From Trebonia sp050013875 (lineage in GTDB: Bacteria; Actinomycetota; Actinomycetes; Streptosporangiales; Streptosporangiaceae): a stretch of DNA of 64,000 nucleotides. Numbering within the stretch: the first letter of the stretch is position 1; each line of letters starts with the position of its first letter. The stretch spans positions 1-64,000 of the forward strand of contig JBEKEK010000023.1 of NCBI GenBank assembly GCA_050013875.1, read 5' to 3'. The position numbers and the translations under genes are program-made. Below are positions 33,353-41,002 of the stretch, one piece after another. The notes below the pieces were generated by a model. That model made no database searches, was not told where the DNA came from, and saw nothing but the letters and a program-made list of their open reading frames with translations.

Positions 33353-34027
33353 TCACTGATCGTCTTCGCTGGTGAGGATGTCGTCGACGGTGACGTTGAC
33401 GACGACGGTCTGCAGCCCGACCACGTCGCGCAGGGCCGTGATGACGTGCTGCTGGATATCCTGGGCGACCGCGCGGGCGGAGTCACCGTAGGTGACCGCG
33501 ACCGCGAGGTCGACGACGGCCGTGCGGCCGAGAACACCGACCGCGGCCTGCGGGTACTGATGGCCGAAGGTTGCCCGCTCGGCAACCGCGGCGAGTTTGC
33601 TGCCGGTGCTGCGGCCGAGGGCGACCCGGACGCCGGGAACCATCCGGGCGCTGTCGCGGGCCAGGGCGGCCACGATTCTGGCGGCGATGCGGATGGTCCC
33701 GAGTTCGGTGGTCTGCAGCGTGTACCAGACGTCGCGGACCAGGACCCGGATCTGGCTCATGACCGCGGCGGTCAGGCCGCGGGGAGCCGGCACCGGGCTG
33801 GCAGCCGTTTCCGCCACCGGTCCCCACCGGGCGGCGAACTCGGCGATGGCCGCCTGGCAGTGCACACAGCCCTGCTGGTGGCCGTCCAGGTCTTCCGCGC
33901 GGCCGTCGGCAACCTGCTCAAGCAGCGGGTCGACCTCGGCCCCGCAGGGCAGCGTGACCGCGTCAAGCAGGCGTGTCACGGCTGGCGGCTCAGCCGACGG
34001 CTCGTTCACGGACCCGGTCACCTCCAC
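33353..34027 (-). CDS. zinc-finger (ZAS-like) / Asp23 fusion, probable anti-sigma
   Basis: The product is 224 residues. The N-terminal half has Cys28 and the triad His50-x3-Cys54-x2-Cys57 (HQQGCVHC), the HxxxCxxC layout of zinc anti-sigma domains. Residues 115-220 form an Asp23/Gls24-like domain (TAVVDLAVAVTYGDSARAVAQDIQQHVITALRDVVGLQTVVVNVTVDDI). Its ATG overlaps the end of the upstream ECF sigma gene by 10 bases, the usual sigma/anti-sigma arrangement. No membrane segment is present, so it would be a soluble anti-sigma carrying the same domain as the proteins it may control. Confidence 0.75.
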   Translation of the reverse strand: MEVTGSVNEPSAEPPAVTRLLDAVTLPCGAEVDPLLEQVADGRAEDLDGHQQGCVHCQAAIAEFAARWGPVAETAASPVPAPRGLTAAVMSQIRVLVRDVWYTLQTTELGTIRIAARIVAALARDSARMVPGVRVALGRSTGSKLAAVAERATFGHQYPQAAVGVLGRTAVVDLAVAVTYGDSARAVAQDIQQHVITALRDVVGLQTVVVNVTVDDILTSEDDQ

Positions 34028-34566
34028 TCCCCTAGCTTCTGTACCAGTGTGCGCCTGGCCCGGAACAAATGGCTACGGACGGCCGGAACGGAACTGCCGG
34101 TCACCTCCGCGACTTCAGCGTACGAAAGGGACTCAAAATGGTGCAATACCACCACCGTCCGCTGCGCGAACGGCAGCGTGGCGAGCGCATCGGTGACCGC
34201 GTCCACCGCCAGATTGCGCTCGGTCTGCTCGGCCGGGCCCGCGACGGAGTCGGTCAGCTCCTCCAGCAGGTCGCCCTGATCGGCGACCGGGCCGCGGCTG
34301 ACCTTATTGAGGGCCCGCCGGGTCACAATCCGGTAGAGCCAGGTAGCGAATGAGGCGTCGCCCCGGAACCGGGAGAGGTTCTGCCACGCCGCCACCAGGG
34401 CTTCCTGGGCTATGTCCTGGGCGTCGTGGTGGTTACCGCACAACCGCAGCGCGACGCGGTAGGCCATCGCGGAATGCCGCTGAACGAGCATTTCGTAGGC
34501 ATCCAGATAGCCGTCCCGGGCACGGGCCACCAAGTAGGCGTCCCCGACCTGCGATTCCGGCTGCAT
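34018..34566 (-). CDS. ECF RNA polymerase sigma factor
   Basis: The product is 182 residues from ATG 34566 (MQPESQVGD). Region 2 is MLVQRHSAMAYRVALRLCGNHHDAQDIAQEALVAAWQNLSRFRGDASFATWLYRIVTRRALN. Region 4 is LPFAQRTVVVLHHFESLSYAEVAEVTGSSVPAVRSHLFRARRTL. The downstream overlapping gene is a ZAS-like/Asp23 protein. The divergent operon encodes Asp23-family proteins, so this sigma probably drives that stress operon and itself. Confidence 0.92.
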   Translation of the reverse strand: MQPESQVGDAYLVARARDGYLDAYEMLVQRHSAMAYRVALRLCGNHHDAQDIAQEALVAAWQNLSRFRGDASFATWLYRIVTRRALNKVSRGPVADQGDLLEELTDSVAGPAEQTERNLAVDAVTDALATLPFAQRTVVVLHHFESLSYAEVAEVTGSSVPAVRSHLFRARRTLVQKLGEWR

Positions 34567-34785
34567 TCCTGCCCCTGCTATCAGTTCGAATCCCCGCGCG
34601 GTGCACGCATGACATTGCCAGTGGCGCGCGCGTCTTCGAGGGAGACTCCCCGTCGTGGCGAAAAAAATCCAGCGAAAACCTGCGACGTTTCTCATGCTCC
34701 GGTGTCTAACGGAGAGAAGACCCGGTGGGTGACCCCCCGCCCGGCCGATAGCGGCAGCACAACGGCAGTCAAGGGAGCGTGTCCG
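34567..34785. promoter_or_regulatory. Divergent promoter region, sigma gene / Asp23 operon
   Basis: This is a 219-base gap with an A-rich patch (GCGAAAAAAATCC near 34657, GCGAAAACC near 34673) and a GTCTAA at 34704. AAAACC followed about 27 bases later by GTCTAA could be an ECF-type promoter for the Asp23 operon. The assignment is tentative. Confidence 0.35.
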
Positions 34786-35286
34786 ATGAACCAGCCCGTA
34801 GCGCCAAAGACGAGCGAGCAGACCCCCGACACCGCAAACAACGTCACCACCAGCAACTCGGCCACTCCCGCGACCCGGGACCGGCTGGCCACCGCTGATG
34901 GGCACATCTCGGTGGCCGAGGGCGTCGTGCAGAAGATCGCGGGCAAGGCGTGCCGCGAGGTGGCGGGGGTGCACGCCATGGGCACCAGCGGCAGCCGCGC
35001 GTTCGGCGCCCTCCGCGAGCGCATCCCCGGCAGTTCTGGCCCGAGCTTCGGCCAGGGCGTCGGCGTCGAGGTGGGCGAGTCGGAGGCCGCGATCGACCTG
35101 GACATCGTGGTCGAGTACGGCGTCGGCATCGCCGAGCTTGGCCGCAGCATCCAGCGCAACGTCAAGCAGACGGTGGAGCGGATGACCGGCCTGCGCGTGG
35201 TCGAGGTCAACATCTCGGTGGACGATGTCTACCTGCCCGGCGACAACGACCAGCAGCAGCAGCCGACGCCGAGCCGGGTCTCATGA
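34786..35286 (+). CDS. Asp23/Gls24-family envelope stress protein
   Basis: The product is 166 residues from ATG 34786 with GGGAG upstream. After a polar, Thr/Ser-rich tail of 45 residues comes a complete Asp23 domain: ISVAEGVVQKIAGKACREVAGVHAMGT, then EAAIDLDIVVEYGVGIAELGRSIQRNVKQTVERMTGLRVVEVNISVDDV. In Firmicutes Asp23 is membrane-tethered by AmaP and counters envelope stress; both partners are present here. First gene of the rightward operon; the next gene starts within its stop (ATGA). Confidence 0.92.
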   Translation: MNQPVAPKTSEQTPDTANNVTTSNSATPATRDRLATADGHISVAEGVVQKIAGKACREVAGVHAMGTSGSRAFGALRERIPGSSGPSFGQGVGVEVGESEAAIDLDIVVEYGVGIAELGRSIQRNVKQTVERMTGLRVVEVNISVDDVYLPGDNDQQQQPTPSRVS

Positions 35287-35729
35287 CCGCGTCCGCCCCC
35301 GGCCTCACCGCAACCGGCCTGTCCGCGGGCGTCGCGGTTATCGACGGGATCGACGTCGATGCCGTCGCCGCTGTCGTGCGGGGCTGCCCGGGCGTGTCGG
35401 GGCTCGACGGCGGCCAGTATGGCGAGGTCACCACCTACCTGCCGGGCCGTGCGGTGCCCGGTGTCACCATCGGTGACGGCCGGGTCCTGGTCCAGGTCCG
35501 GGCCGCCTGGGATACCGAGGTACCTCGCCTTGCCGCCGCGATCAGCGGGGCGCTGTCCGCGGTCACCAGGAACCGCCCGGTCGACGTGATGATCGCCGAC
35601 ATCGACGATCCGCCGGCCGCGCCGCCGCCCGTCACTCCGGTCAGCCCGCCACGCCGGGTCAGGCGCGTCGCCGCCGGTCCAAATGTGCCCCGGCACGACA
35701 GGCCCGGCGCCGGGCCTGCTCCCCGATAG
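35283..35729 (+). CDS. Asp23-like protein with Pro-rich tail
   Basis: This 148-residue protein is coupled to the previous gene by an ATGA overlap. Residues 15-110 look like a diverged Asp23 domain (VDAVAAVVRGCPGVSGLDGGQYGEV, GRVLVQVRAAWDTEVPRLAAAISGALSAV). A Pro/Arg-rich C-terminal tail (PPAAPPPVTPVSPPRRVRRV) follows. The family assignment rests partly on context. Confidence 0.7.
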   Translation: MTASAPGLTATGLSAGVAVIDGIDVDAVAAVVRGCPGVSGLDGGQYGEVTTYLPGRAVPGVTIGDGRVLVQVRAAWDTEVPRLAAAISGALSAVTRNRPVDVMIADIDDPPAAPPPVTPVSPPRRVRRVAAGPNVPRHDRPGAGPAPR

Positions 35730-35737
35730 GGATGTGA

Positions 35738-35923
35738 GTGATGAACCGTATCGCCCTTGCGACAATAACCGGCCTGGTCCTCGGAATAGCCTTGGTGTTC
35801 GGCAACTTCGGCGACATGCTGATCGTGGGCCTGTTCGGGTTGATCGGCTATGTCATCGCCAAGGTGCTCGATGGTGAGCTGGACGTGCAGGGATGGCTGA
35901 CGCGCAGCCGCTTCCGCCGGTGA
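35738..35923 (+). CDS. small DUF2273-like membrane protein
   Basis: This protein has 61 residues (60 if the ATG at 35741 is used). One or two hydrophobic helices, ALATITGLVLGIALVFGNFGDMLIVGLFGLIGYVIAKVL, fill most of it, with a short basic tail. Small DUF2273 proteins accompany Asp23 and AmaP in Gram-positive alkaline-shock operons and help anchor them in the membrane. It is too short for motif proof. Confidence 0.75.
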   Translation: MMNRIALATITGLVLGIALVFGNFGDMLIVGLFGLIGYVIAKVLDGELDVQGWLTRSRFRR

Positions 35924-36369
35924 GCGCGGCCGTTGAGGCGCAGCCGCGGCAAAGCGGCGGCCAGGGCACTGAACTGGCCCGGCTCGGCCAGACTGACCTT
36001 GGCACGATCACCATCGCCGACCAGGTGGTAGCCAAGATCGCCGCCTGCGCCGCGGCCGAGCACCCCGACGCCGGCGCCGCCGCCACCCGCATGCTCGGCC
36101 GCGCTGTCCCCGGCGCCGGGTACCTGGGCGGGCGCGGCACCGACCTCGACGGGCTGCCGTCGACGTCGGTCGAGGTCGACGGGTCCAAGGCGTTCGTGAG
36201 CATGGAGATCAGCGTCCGCTGGCCCGCCTCGGTGCTCGAGGTCACCGAGCAGGTCCGCCACCGGGTGCGGGACCGGGTCGCCGAGCTGACCGGGCTGCAG
36301 GTTGATGAGGTCCATATCGTCGTGTCCGACCTGGCGACCGACCTCGCCCCGCCGCCGCGAGTCCGGTAA
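35893..36369 (+). CDS. Asp23/Gls24-family protein
   Basis: The product is 158 residues from ATG 35893, or 149 from GTG 35920, which overlaps the previous stop as GTGA; the latter may be the true start. The Asp23 domain is clear: LGTITIADQVVAKIAACAAAEHP, then KAFVSMEISVRWPASVLEVTEQVRHRVRDRVAELTGLQVDEVHIVVSDL. It is the third Asp23-type protein of the operon and may form mixed oligomers with the others. Confidence 0.88.
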   Translation: MADAQPLPPVSAAVEAQPRQSGGQGTELARLGQTDLGTITIADQVVAKIAACAAAEHPDAGAAATRMLGRAVPGAGYLGGRGTDLDGLPSTSVEVDGSKAFVSMEISVRWPASVLEVTEQVRHRVRDRVAELTGLQVDEVHIVVSDLATDLAPPPRVR

Positions 36370-36384
36370 GGAAGGAAAACGCCG

Positions 36385-36921
36385 ATGCGTCTGGTGAACC
36401 GGCCACTGGCCCTCATCCTCGCGGCCGCGCTCGCCGTGGCCTCCGTCTTCGTCATCATCGAGGTCATCGCGTTCGCCGCCAACCACGGACCGGTGGTGCT
36501 GCCCTGGACCACCTGGTACCGGTGGGCGGGCCGAACCCGCTGGGACCAGCTGGTGATCCAGCTCTGGTCAGGCATCCTCATTGTTATCGGCCTGGCCATC
36601 CTGGCGGTGGAGCTCAAGCCGCCGCGCGCCACCCGGCTGCGGCTGCGGTCGTTCCATGACGCCACCGACGCCGCGCTGACCCGCCGCGGCCTGACCGGGG
36701 CGCTGCGGACGGCCGCGACCGGGATCGACGGGATCTCCGCGGCGGCGGTCACCGTCCGGCGCCACCACGCGACCGTCACCGCCACCGCCGCCGCCCGCGG
36801 GCGGGACGCCGCCGACGCGCTCCGCCAGCCGGTGACCCAGGCCCTGCAAGACCAATTGGACAGCCTTGACCTGCGCCATCCGCCGGACCTGACCGTACAC
36901 GTGAACACCCGGAGCCGCTGA
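36385..36921 (+). CDS. DUF6286-like membrane protein of the Asp23 operon
   Basis: This 178-residue protein has two N-terminal transmembrane helices (ALILAAALAVASVFVIIEVIAFAA and LVIQLWSGILIVIGLAILAVEL) around an extracytoplasmic loop with PWTTWYRW. A cytoplasmic C-terminal domain of about 100 residues ends in DLTVHVNTR, reminiscent of an Asp23 strand. Position and layout match the DUF6286 proteins found in actinobacterial Asp23 operons. The AmaP-like gene starts within its stop region. Confidence 0.75.
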   Translation: MRLVNRPLALILAAALAVASVFVIIEVIAFAANHGPVVLPWTTWYRWAGRTRWDQLVIQLWSGILIVIGLAILAVELKPPRATRLRLRSFHDATDAALTRRGLTGALRTAATGIDGISAAAVTVRRHHATVTATAAARGRDAADALRQPVTQALQDQLDSLDLRHPPDLTVHVNTRSR

Positions 36922-37478
36922 TGCACGCCGACCGCACCAACCGCGTCGTCCTCATCCTGTTCGGCCTGCTGGTCCTCGCGATCGGAGCGGCGGGGATCAC
37001 CGCCTCGGTCGGCGTCTACGGACAGGGGTTCACGCACCGCCTGCTGCTCGACAACCGCGTCAGCACCTACATCGGCCAGCACGGCTGGGTGTGGTACGCC
37101 GCGGCCGGCGTCTGCCTGCTTATCCTCGTTATCTCGCTGCGCTGGATCGTGGCCCTGCTCATCTCCACCGACCGGGCGGGCGACATCCCCATCCCGGTCG
37201 CCACCCGCGCCGGGACCACCATCCTGCGGCCCGCCGCGGTATCCGGGGCGCTGACCCGGGAGATCGGCGCGTACCACGGGGTCGAGGCCGTCCGCGGCCG
37301 GATCATCGGCGACGGCGACGACCCGGCCATCGTCCTCGCCGTCACCGCCAGCCAGGACGTCGACCTGCACGCCCTGCACCAGCGGATTGAATCCGAGGCG
37401 CTCGCCCACGCCCGGCAGGCGCTCAGCAAGGCCGATCTCCCGATCCAGCTCGACCTCGCCGTCAGCCGGACAGCGTGA
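36921..37478 (+). CDS. AmaP-like alkaline-shock membrane anchor protein
   Basis: This 185-residue protein has two transmembrane segments (VVLILFGLLVLAIGAAGITASVGVYG and WVWYAAAGVCLLILVISLRWIVALL). A cytoplasmic domain follows with AVSGALTREIGAYHGVEAVRGRIIG and IVLAVTASQDVDLHALHQRIESEAL, as in AmaP. AmaP ties Asp23 to the membrane. It is the last gene of the operon and starts one base before the previous stop ends. Confidence 0.82.
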   Translation: MHADRTNRVVLILFGLLVLAIGAAGITASVGVYGQGFTHRLLLDNRVSTYIGQHGWVWYAAAGVCLLILVISLRWIVALLISTDRAGDIPIPVATRAGTTILRPAAVSGALTREIGAYHGVEAVRGRIIGDGDDPAIVLAVTASQDVDLHALHQRIESEALAHARQALSKADLPIQLDLAVSRTA

Positions 37479-37529
37479 GGCATCCCGGTTCGGTGAAACA
37501 CGGGACCGTTAGGAAAGGCGAATTTGAAT

Positions 37530-37640
37530 TTACGGAGTCGGGAGCGTCTGGACCAGCAGGTGGGTGTCCTGCTTGAAGACCCGGATGCTGGTGATCAGGC
37601 CGTCCGCGCGCTGGTAGCGGCCGCCGTGCGGCGTTCGGCG
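37530..37640 (-). pseudogene. remnant of a SnoaL/NTF2-like protein C terminus
   Basis: On the minus strand, ending with TAA at 37530, a frame reads RYQRADGLITSIRVFKQDTHLLVQTLPTP. That is the shape of the last strands of a SnoaL/NTF2-like domain (a GxIxxIRVFxDT element). No start or N-terminal part is present, and the frame runs into the thiolase stop at 37643. It is probably the stump of a deleted gene that once followed the thiolase. Confidence 0.45.
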
Positions 37641-37642
37641 GG

Positions 37643-38782
37643 TTACGGAGCGGGGACCTCGATGACGGCGGCCGAGCCCATGCCGCCGCCGGCGCACATG
37701 GCGGCGACGCCGATGCCGCCGCCACGGCGGCGCAGTTCGTGCACCAGGGTGACCAGCATCCGTGCGCCGGTCGCGGCGACCGGGTGCCCAAGCGAGCAGC
37801 CGCTGCCGCTCACGTTGACCTTCTCCGGGTCGAGCTCGAGCAGCCGGATGTTGGCCACCGCCTGCGCGGCGAACGCCTCGTTGATCTCGAACAGGCTCAC
37901 TTGGCCGACGGTCAGGCCGGCCCGCTTGAGCGCCTTCGGTATCGCCTGCACCGGGGCTAGGCCGGTGTACTTCGGGTCGATTCCGACCGACGCCCAGGAA
38001 CGGACGTAGGCCAGCGCGGGCAGTCCGAGCCGGTCACTCGCCACCACTAGTGCGGCGGCGCCGTCGTTGGCACCGCAGGCGTTGCCCGCGGTGATGCTGA
38101 ACCCCTCGATCTCCGGGTGCAGCACCTTCAGCCTGGCCAGCTTCTCCATGCTGGTGTCGCGGCGCGGGTGCTCGTCGACCTCGAACATCCCGTGCGGGGT
38201 CTCGATGGGGACGATCTCCTCTTTGAACCGGCCCTCGTCGATCGCGCGGATCGCGTACTGGTGCGAGCGCAGCGCCCAGGCGTCCATGTCTTCCCTGGTG
38301 ACCCCGGCCGTGAGCGCCGCATTCCAGCCCACCGTGATCGACATGTCGCGGTTGGGCGCGTCGGGCCGGTCGGGGTGGGTGGGCGACATCCAGTCCACCC
38401 ACTCCTGGCCGGCCCGGATCTTGGACCGCGGTGAGGTGGACGCCGAGTTCACGCCGCCCGCGATGACCAGCTCGTCCATGCCCGCCCGGATGCTGCCGGC
38501 CGCGGCCGCCACCGCGCCAAGGCCCGCCGCGCAGTGCCGGTTCAGCGCAAGACCGGGGACGGTGGTGAGGCCCGCGGTGATCGCCGCGTGCCGAGCGATC
38601 ACGCCGCCGCCGTAGAGGCCCTCGGCCAGGATGACGTCATCGACCTGGTCCGGGTCGAGCCCCTCGGCGGCGGCCCGGACCACGTGGTCGGCCAGGTCGA
38701 ACGCGGTGGTATCGCGCAGCGTCCCTCTGCCCGCGGTCCCGATCGGGGTGCGGAGCGCGGATACCAGTACTGCCTCGGTCAT
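37643..38782 (-). CDS. acetyl-CoA acetyltransferase (thiolase)
   Basis: This 379-residue thiolase has the whole active site: nucleophile Cys in LALNRHCAAGLGAV, NEAFA in the third motif, the His of GCSLGHPVAATGARM, and the C-terminal Cys of MCAGGGMGSA. It could cleave 3-ketoacyl-CoA in β-oxidation or condense acetyl-CoA. It diverges from an SDR of the hydroxyacyl-CoA dehydrogenase type, and a palindromic operator lies between them, so the two probably act in one fatty-acid-like pathway. Confidence 0.92.
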   Translation of the reverse strand: MTEAVLVSALRTPIGTAGRGTLRDTTAFDLADHVVRAAAEGLDPDQVDDVILAEGLYGGGVIARHAAITAGLTTVPGLALNRHCAAGLGAVAAAAGSIRAGMDELVIAGGVNSASTSPRSKIRAGQEWVDWMSPTHPDRPDAPNRDMSITVGWNAALTAGVTREDMDAWALRSHQYAIRAIDEGRFKEEIVPIETPHGMFEVDEHPRRDTSMEKLARLKVLHPEIEGFSITAGNACGANDGAAALVVASDRLGLPALAYVRSWASVGIDPKYTGLAPVQAIPKALKRAGLTVGQVSLFEINEAFAAQAVANIRLLELDPEKVNVSGSGCSLGHPVAATGARMLVTLVHELRRRGGGIGVAAMCAGGGMGSAAVIEVPAP

Positions 38783-38802
38783 GAGTGGCCTCCCGCGGCT
38801 AT

Positions 38803-38819
38803 TGAGAATGCTATTCTCA
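38803..38819. promoter_or_regulatory. TGAGAAT-GCT-ATTCTCA operator
   Basis: A perfect 7-base inverted repeat with a 3-base centre lies between the divergent thiolase and SDR genes, 20 bases from the thiolase start. Actinobacterial TetR regulators of acyl-CoA metabolism bind dyads of this kind. The regulator gene is not in the immediate neighbourhood. Confidence 0.7.
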
Positions 38820-38856
38820 CTTACAAGAGCGATGCTAGCAAGACTGGGAGAGCTGC

Positions 38857-39621
38857 ATGCAGATCGGTGGTTGCTCTGCGATTGTGACCGGCGGAACCGG
38901 CGGGATGGGCGAGGCCACCGTGCGCCGCCTGCACGCGGCCGGGGCCAGGGTGGTCGTCGCGGACGTGGCGGACGAGAAGGGCAAGGCCCTGGAGAGCGAG
39001 CTCGGCGTCCGCTATGTACACGTCGACGCGGGCAGCGAGGCCGACGTGCTCGCCGCCATCGCCGAGGCCGAGGCCTTGGGCCCGCTGCGAATCTCGGTCG
39101 ACGTGCACGGCGGCCCGGCGGCCGGCGGACGCCTGCTGGGCAAGGACGGCAGCCCGATGGGCCTCGACGGCTTCCGCACCACCCTCGAGTCCTACCTGGT
39201 CAGCTTCTTCAACGTGATGCGACTGGCCGCCGCGGCCATCGCCCGGCAGGCACCGACCGAGGACGGGGGCCGGGGCGTCATCATTAACACCGCGTCGATC
39301 GCCGCCTACGAAGGCCAGATCGGCCAGCTCCCCTACGCGGCGGCCAAGGGCGGCATCGTCTCGATGACGCTCGTCGCCGCGCGCGACCTGTCCCCGACCG
39401 GAATCCGCGTCGTCACCATCGCCCCCGGCACGATCCTCACCCCGGCCTACGGCAAGTCCGGCGACCAGCTTGAGGCCTACTGGGGCCCGCAGGTCCCGTA
39501 CCCCAAGCGGATGGGGCGGCCCAGCGAGTACGCGGCCCTCGTCCAGGCCATCGCCGAGAACGACTACCTCAACGGCGAAGTCATCCGCCTCGACGGCGCC
39601 CTGCGTTTCCCTCCGAAGTAG
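38857..39621 (+). CDS. SDR, 3-hydroxyacyl-CoA dehydrogenase type II-like
   Basis: This 254-residue SDR begins MQIGGCSAIVTGGTGGMGEATVRRLHAAGARVVVADVADEKG (NAD site with Asp after β2, so NAD preference). It continues with NTASIAAYEGQIGQLPYAAAKGGI (Ser and YAAAK) and RVVTIAPGTILTPAYG. The VPYPKRMGRPSEYAALVQAIAENDYLNGEVIRLDGALRF ending is typical of the HSD17B10/3-hydroxy-2-methylbutyryl-CoA family. Paired with the divergent thiolase, it would supply the preceding β-oxidation step. Confidence 0.9.
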   Translation: MQIGGCSAIVTGGTGGMGEATVRRLHAAGARVVVADVADEKGKALESELGVRYVHVDAGSEADVLAAIAEAEALGPLRISVDVHGGPAAGGRLLGKDGSPMGLDGFRTTLESYLVSFFNVMRLAAAAIARQAPTEDGGRGVIINTASIAAYEGQIGQLPYAAAKGGIVSMTLVAARDLSPTGIRVVTIAPGTILTPAYGKSGDQLEAYWGPQVPYPKRMGRPSEYAALVQAIAENDYLNGEVIRLDGALRFPPK

Positions 39622-39630
39622 CGAACACGC

Positions 39631-39819
39631 CCTGTCACCTACGCCATCGACATGCCTGCGCCCTGTCACCTACGCCATCGACATCGCCTATTGGTGTCAT
39701 TGGCGTAGGTGACAGGTTCGACTGGGTCGTTGGCGCAGGTGACAGGCGACAGGGTCGACTGGGTCGTTGGCGCAGGTGACAGGCGACAGGGTCGACTGGG
39801 TCGTCGGCGCAGGTGACAG
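39631..39819. repeat. Intergenic repeat array with GGCGYAGGTGACAG core
   Basis: Two minus-oriented copies of CCTGTCACCTACGCCATCGA lie at 39631 and 39662 (31-base period). Four plus-oriented copies of GGCGYAGGTGACAG lie near 39702, 39732, 39769 and 39806. The last three have 37-base periods and share ACAGGGTCGACTGG. The copy at 39662 and the copy at 39701 can form a 16-base stem. The array fills the gap between the SDR and the LLM gene and reaches the latter's upstream region. Confidence 0.8.
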
Positions 39820-39878
39820 ATATCGCGCTGGCTGCCGCGGCGGCGGGGGCGAGGGGCGGCGGCAATAGACTCACGCGG

Positions 39879-40628
39879 GTGAAGCGCGCGATCGATGTGG
39901 CGCCGTTTGGGGAGCTCGCCGACCCCCGGGTGCTGGCCGAGCTGGCGGCGGCCGCGGATGAGCGGGGCTGGGACGGCTTCTTCGTCTGGGACCACGTGCT
40001 GTACCGCGCGCCAGTGCGGGCGGTGGCCGACCCGTGGGTGTCGCTGGCGGCGGTGGCGTGCGCCACCACCAGGGTGCGGATCGGGCCGCTGGTCACCCCG
40101 GTGTCGCGCAGGCGGGTGCACAAGCTGGCCAGGGAGACGGCCACCCTCGACCTGCTGAGTTCGGGCCGCCTGATCTTCGGGGCCGGGCTCGGCAGTGCGC
40201 GCAACAACGAATTCGAACCGTTCGGCGAGGTAGCCGACCCCCGTGAACGGGCTCGGCTGCTCGACCAGGGTCTCGACGATCTGGCCCGTTACTGGGCGGG
40301 GGAGTTCGAGCCGGTCCCGGTGCAGAAGCCGAGGATCCCGGTGTGGGTGGCGGCCGAGTGGCCGCACCGGCGGCCGGTACGGCGGGCGTTGCGGTGGGAT
40401 GGCGTGTGCCCGATCGGCCTGCCCAGTCCCGATGCGCTGGCCGAGTTGGTCGGGGAGATCGGCGAGTCCCGCCCGGCCGCTGATCCGTTCGATGTGGTGC
40501 TTGGCGTCGCGCCGGACGACGACCCGGAACCGTGGGAGCGGGCGGGTGCGACCTGGACCCTCACCGATTTCGGCATGCAGCCCACCGTGGCCCAGGTGCG
40601 CGCCGTCATCGACGCGGGCCCACGGTAG
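39879..40628 (+). CDS. LLM-class (F420-dependent) oxidoreductase
   Basis: The product is 249 residues from GTG 39879 (VKRAIDVAPFGELADP); the open frame reaches back to 39813 but enters the repeat array. Luciferase-like motifs are present: ELAAAADERGWDGFFVWDHVLYRAP, TTRVRIGPLVTPVSRRRVHKLARETATLDLLSSGRLIFGAGLGS, and WAGEFEPVPVQKPRIPVWVAAEWPHR. It is rather short for the family. It probably uses F420H2; the substrate is unknown. Its stop lies two bases from that of the convergent roadblock-like gene. Confidence 0.85.
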   Translation: MKRAIDVAPFGELADPRVLAELAAAADERGWDGFFVWDHVLYRAPVRAVADPWVSLAAVACATTRVRIGPLVTPVSRRRVHKLARETATLDLLSSGRLIFGAGLGSARNNEFEPFGEVADPRERARLLDQGLDDLARYWAGEFEPVPVQKPRIPVWVAAEWPHRRPVRRALRWDGVCPIGLPSPDALAELVGEIGESRPAADPFDVVLGVAPDDDPEPWERAGATWTLTDFGMQPTVAQVRAVIDAGPR

Positions 40629-40630
40629 CG

Positions 40631-41002
40631 TCAGACGCTGATCTCACCCTCGAGCCGCTTGAGCTGGTGGCGGGCGAGCGCGAGGTTCGCCTTCGACCGG
40701 TCGAGGACGAGGTAGAGGAAAAGGCCCTGGTCGCTCCGCGCGCTCTTAAGCAGCCGGATGAGGTGGTACTGCTTGGAGAGCGTGATGAGAATGTCCTCGA
40801 TGCTGTCGTCGAGGCGGAGCGATTCCATCGTGCGCATCTTCGCGCGGATAACCTCGGTGTTGCCGGCCGCGGCAACGTCGAGGTCGAGATACTTGCCGCC
40901 GCCGACCGCGCCCAGCGACATGCCGCTCTCCCAGTCCACCAGGGACACGCCGAGAGCGCCATCTATATTCATGGCTTCCTTTAGGGCCGCTTCAATGTTC
41001 AT
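40631..41002 (-). CDS. roadblock/LC7-like small protein (1)
   Basis: The product is 123 residues from ATG 41002. The pattern GALGVSLVDWESGMSLGAVGG, then DDSIEDILITLSKQYHLIRLLKS and GLFLYLVLDRSKANLALARHQLKRLE, fits the α/β roadblock/LC7 fold. The C-terminal part is closely similar to the gene at 41565-41942 (NLAxAxxxL...). Bacterial roadblock proteins usually partner small GTPases or sensor kinases; none is visible here. Confidence 0.75.
   Translation of the reverse strand: MNIEAALKEAMNIDGALGVSLVDWESGMSLGAVGGGKYLDLDVAAAGNTEVIRAKMRTMESLRLDDSIEDILITLSKQYHLIRLLKSARSDQGLFLYLVLDRSKANLALARHQLKRLEGEISV

Noticed and set aside
34575..34600. tRNA T-loop-like GTTCGAATCCC
   Set aside because: Flanking bases cannot form the T stem or an acceptor stem, and no anticodon arm is visible upstream.
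39631..39819. CRISPR array
   Set aside because: Repeats are in both orientations, period varies from 30 to 37 bases, spacers are nearly identical and no cas genes are near.
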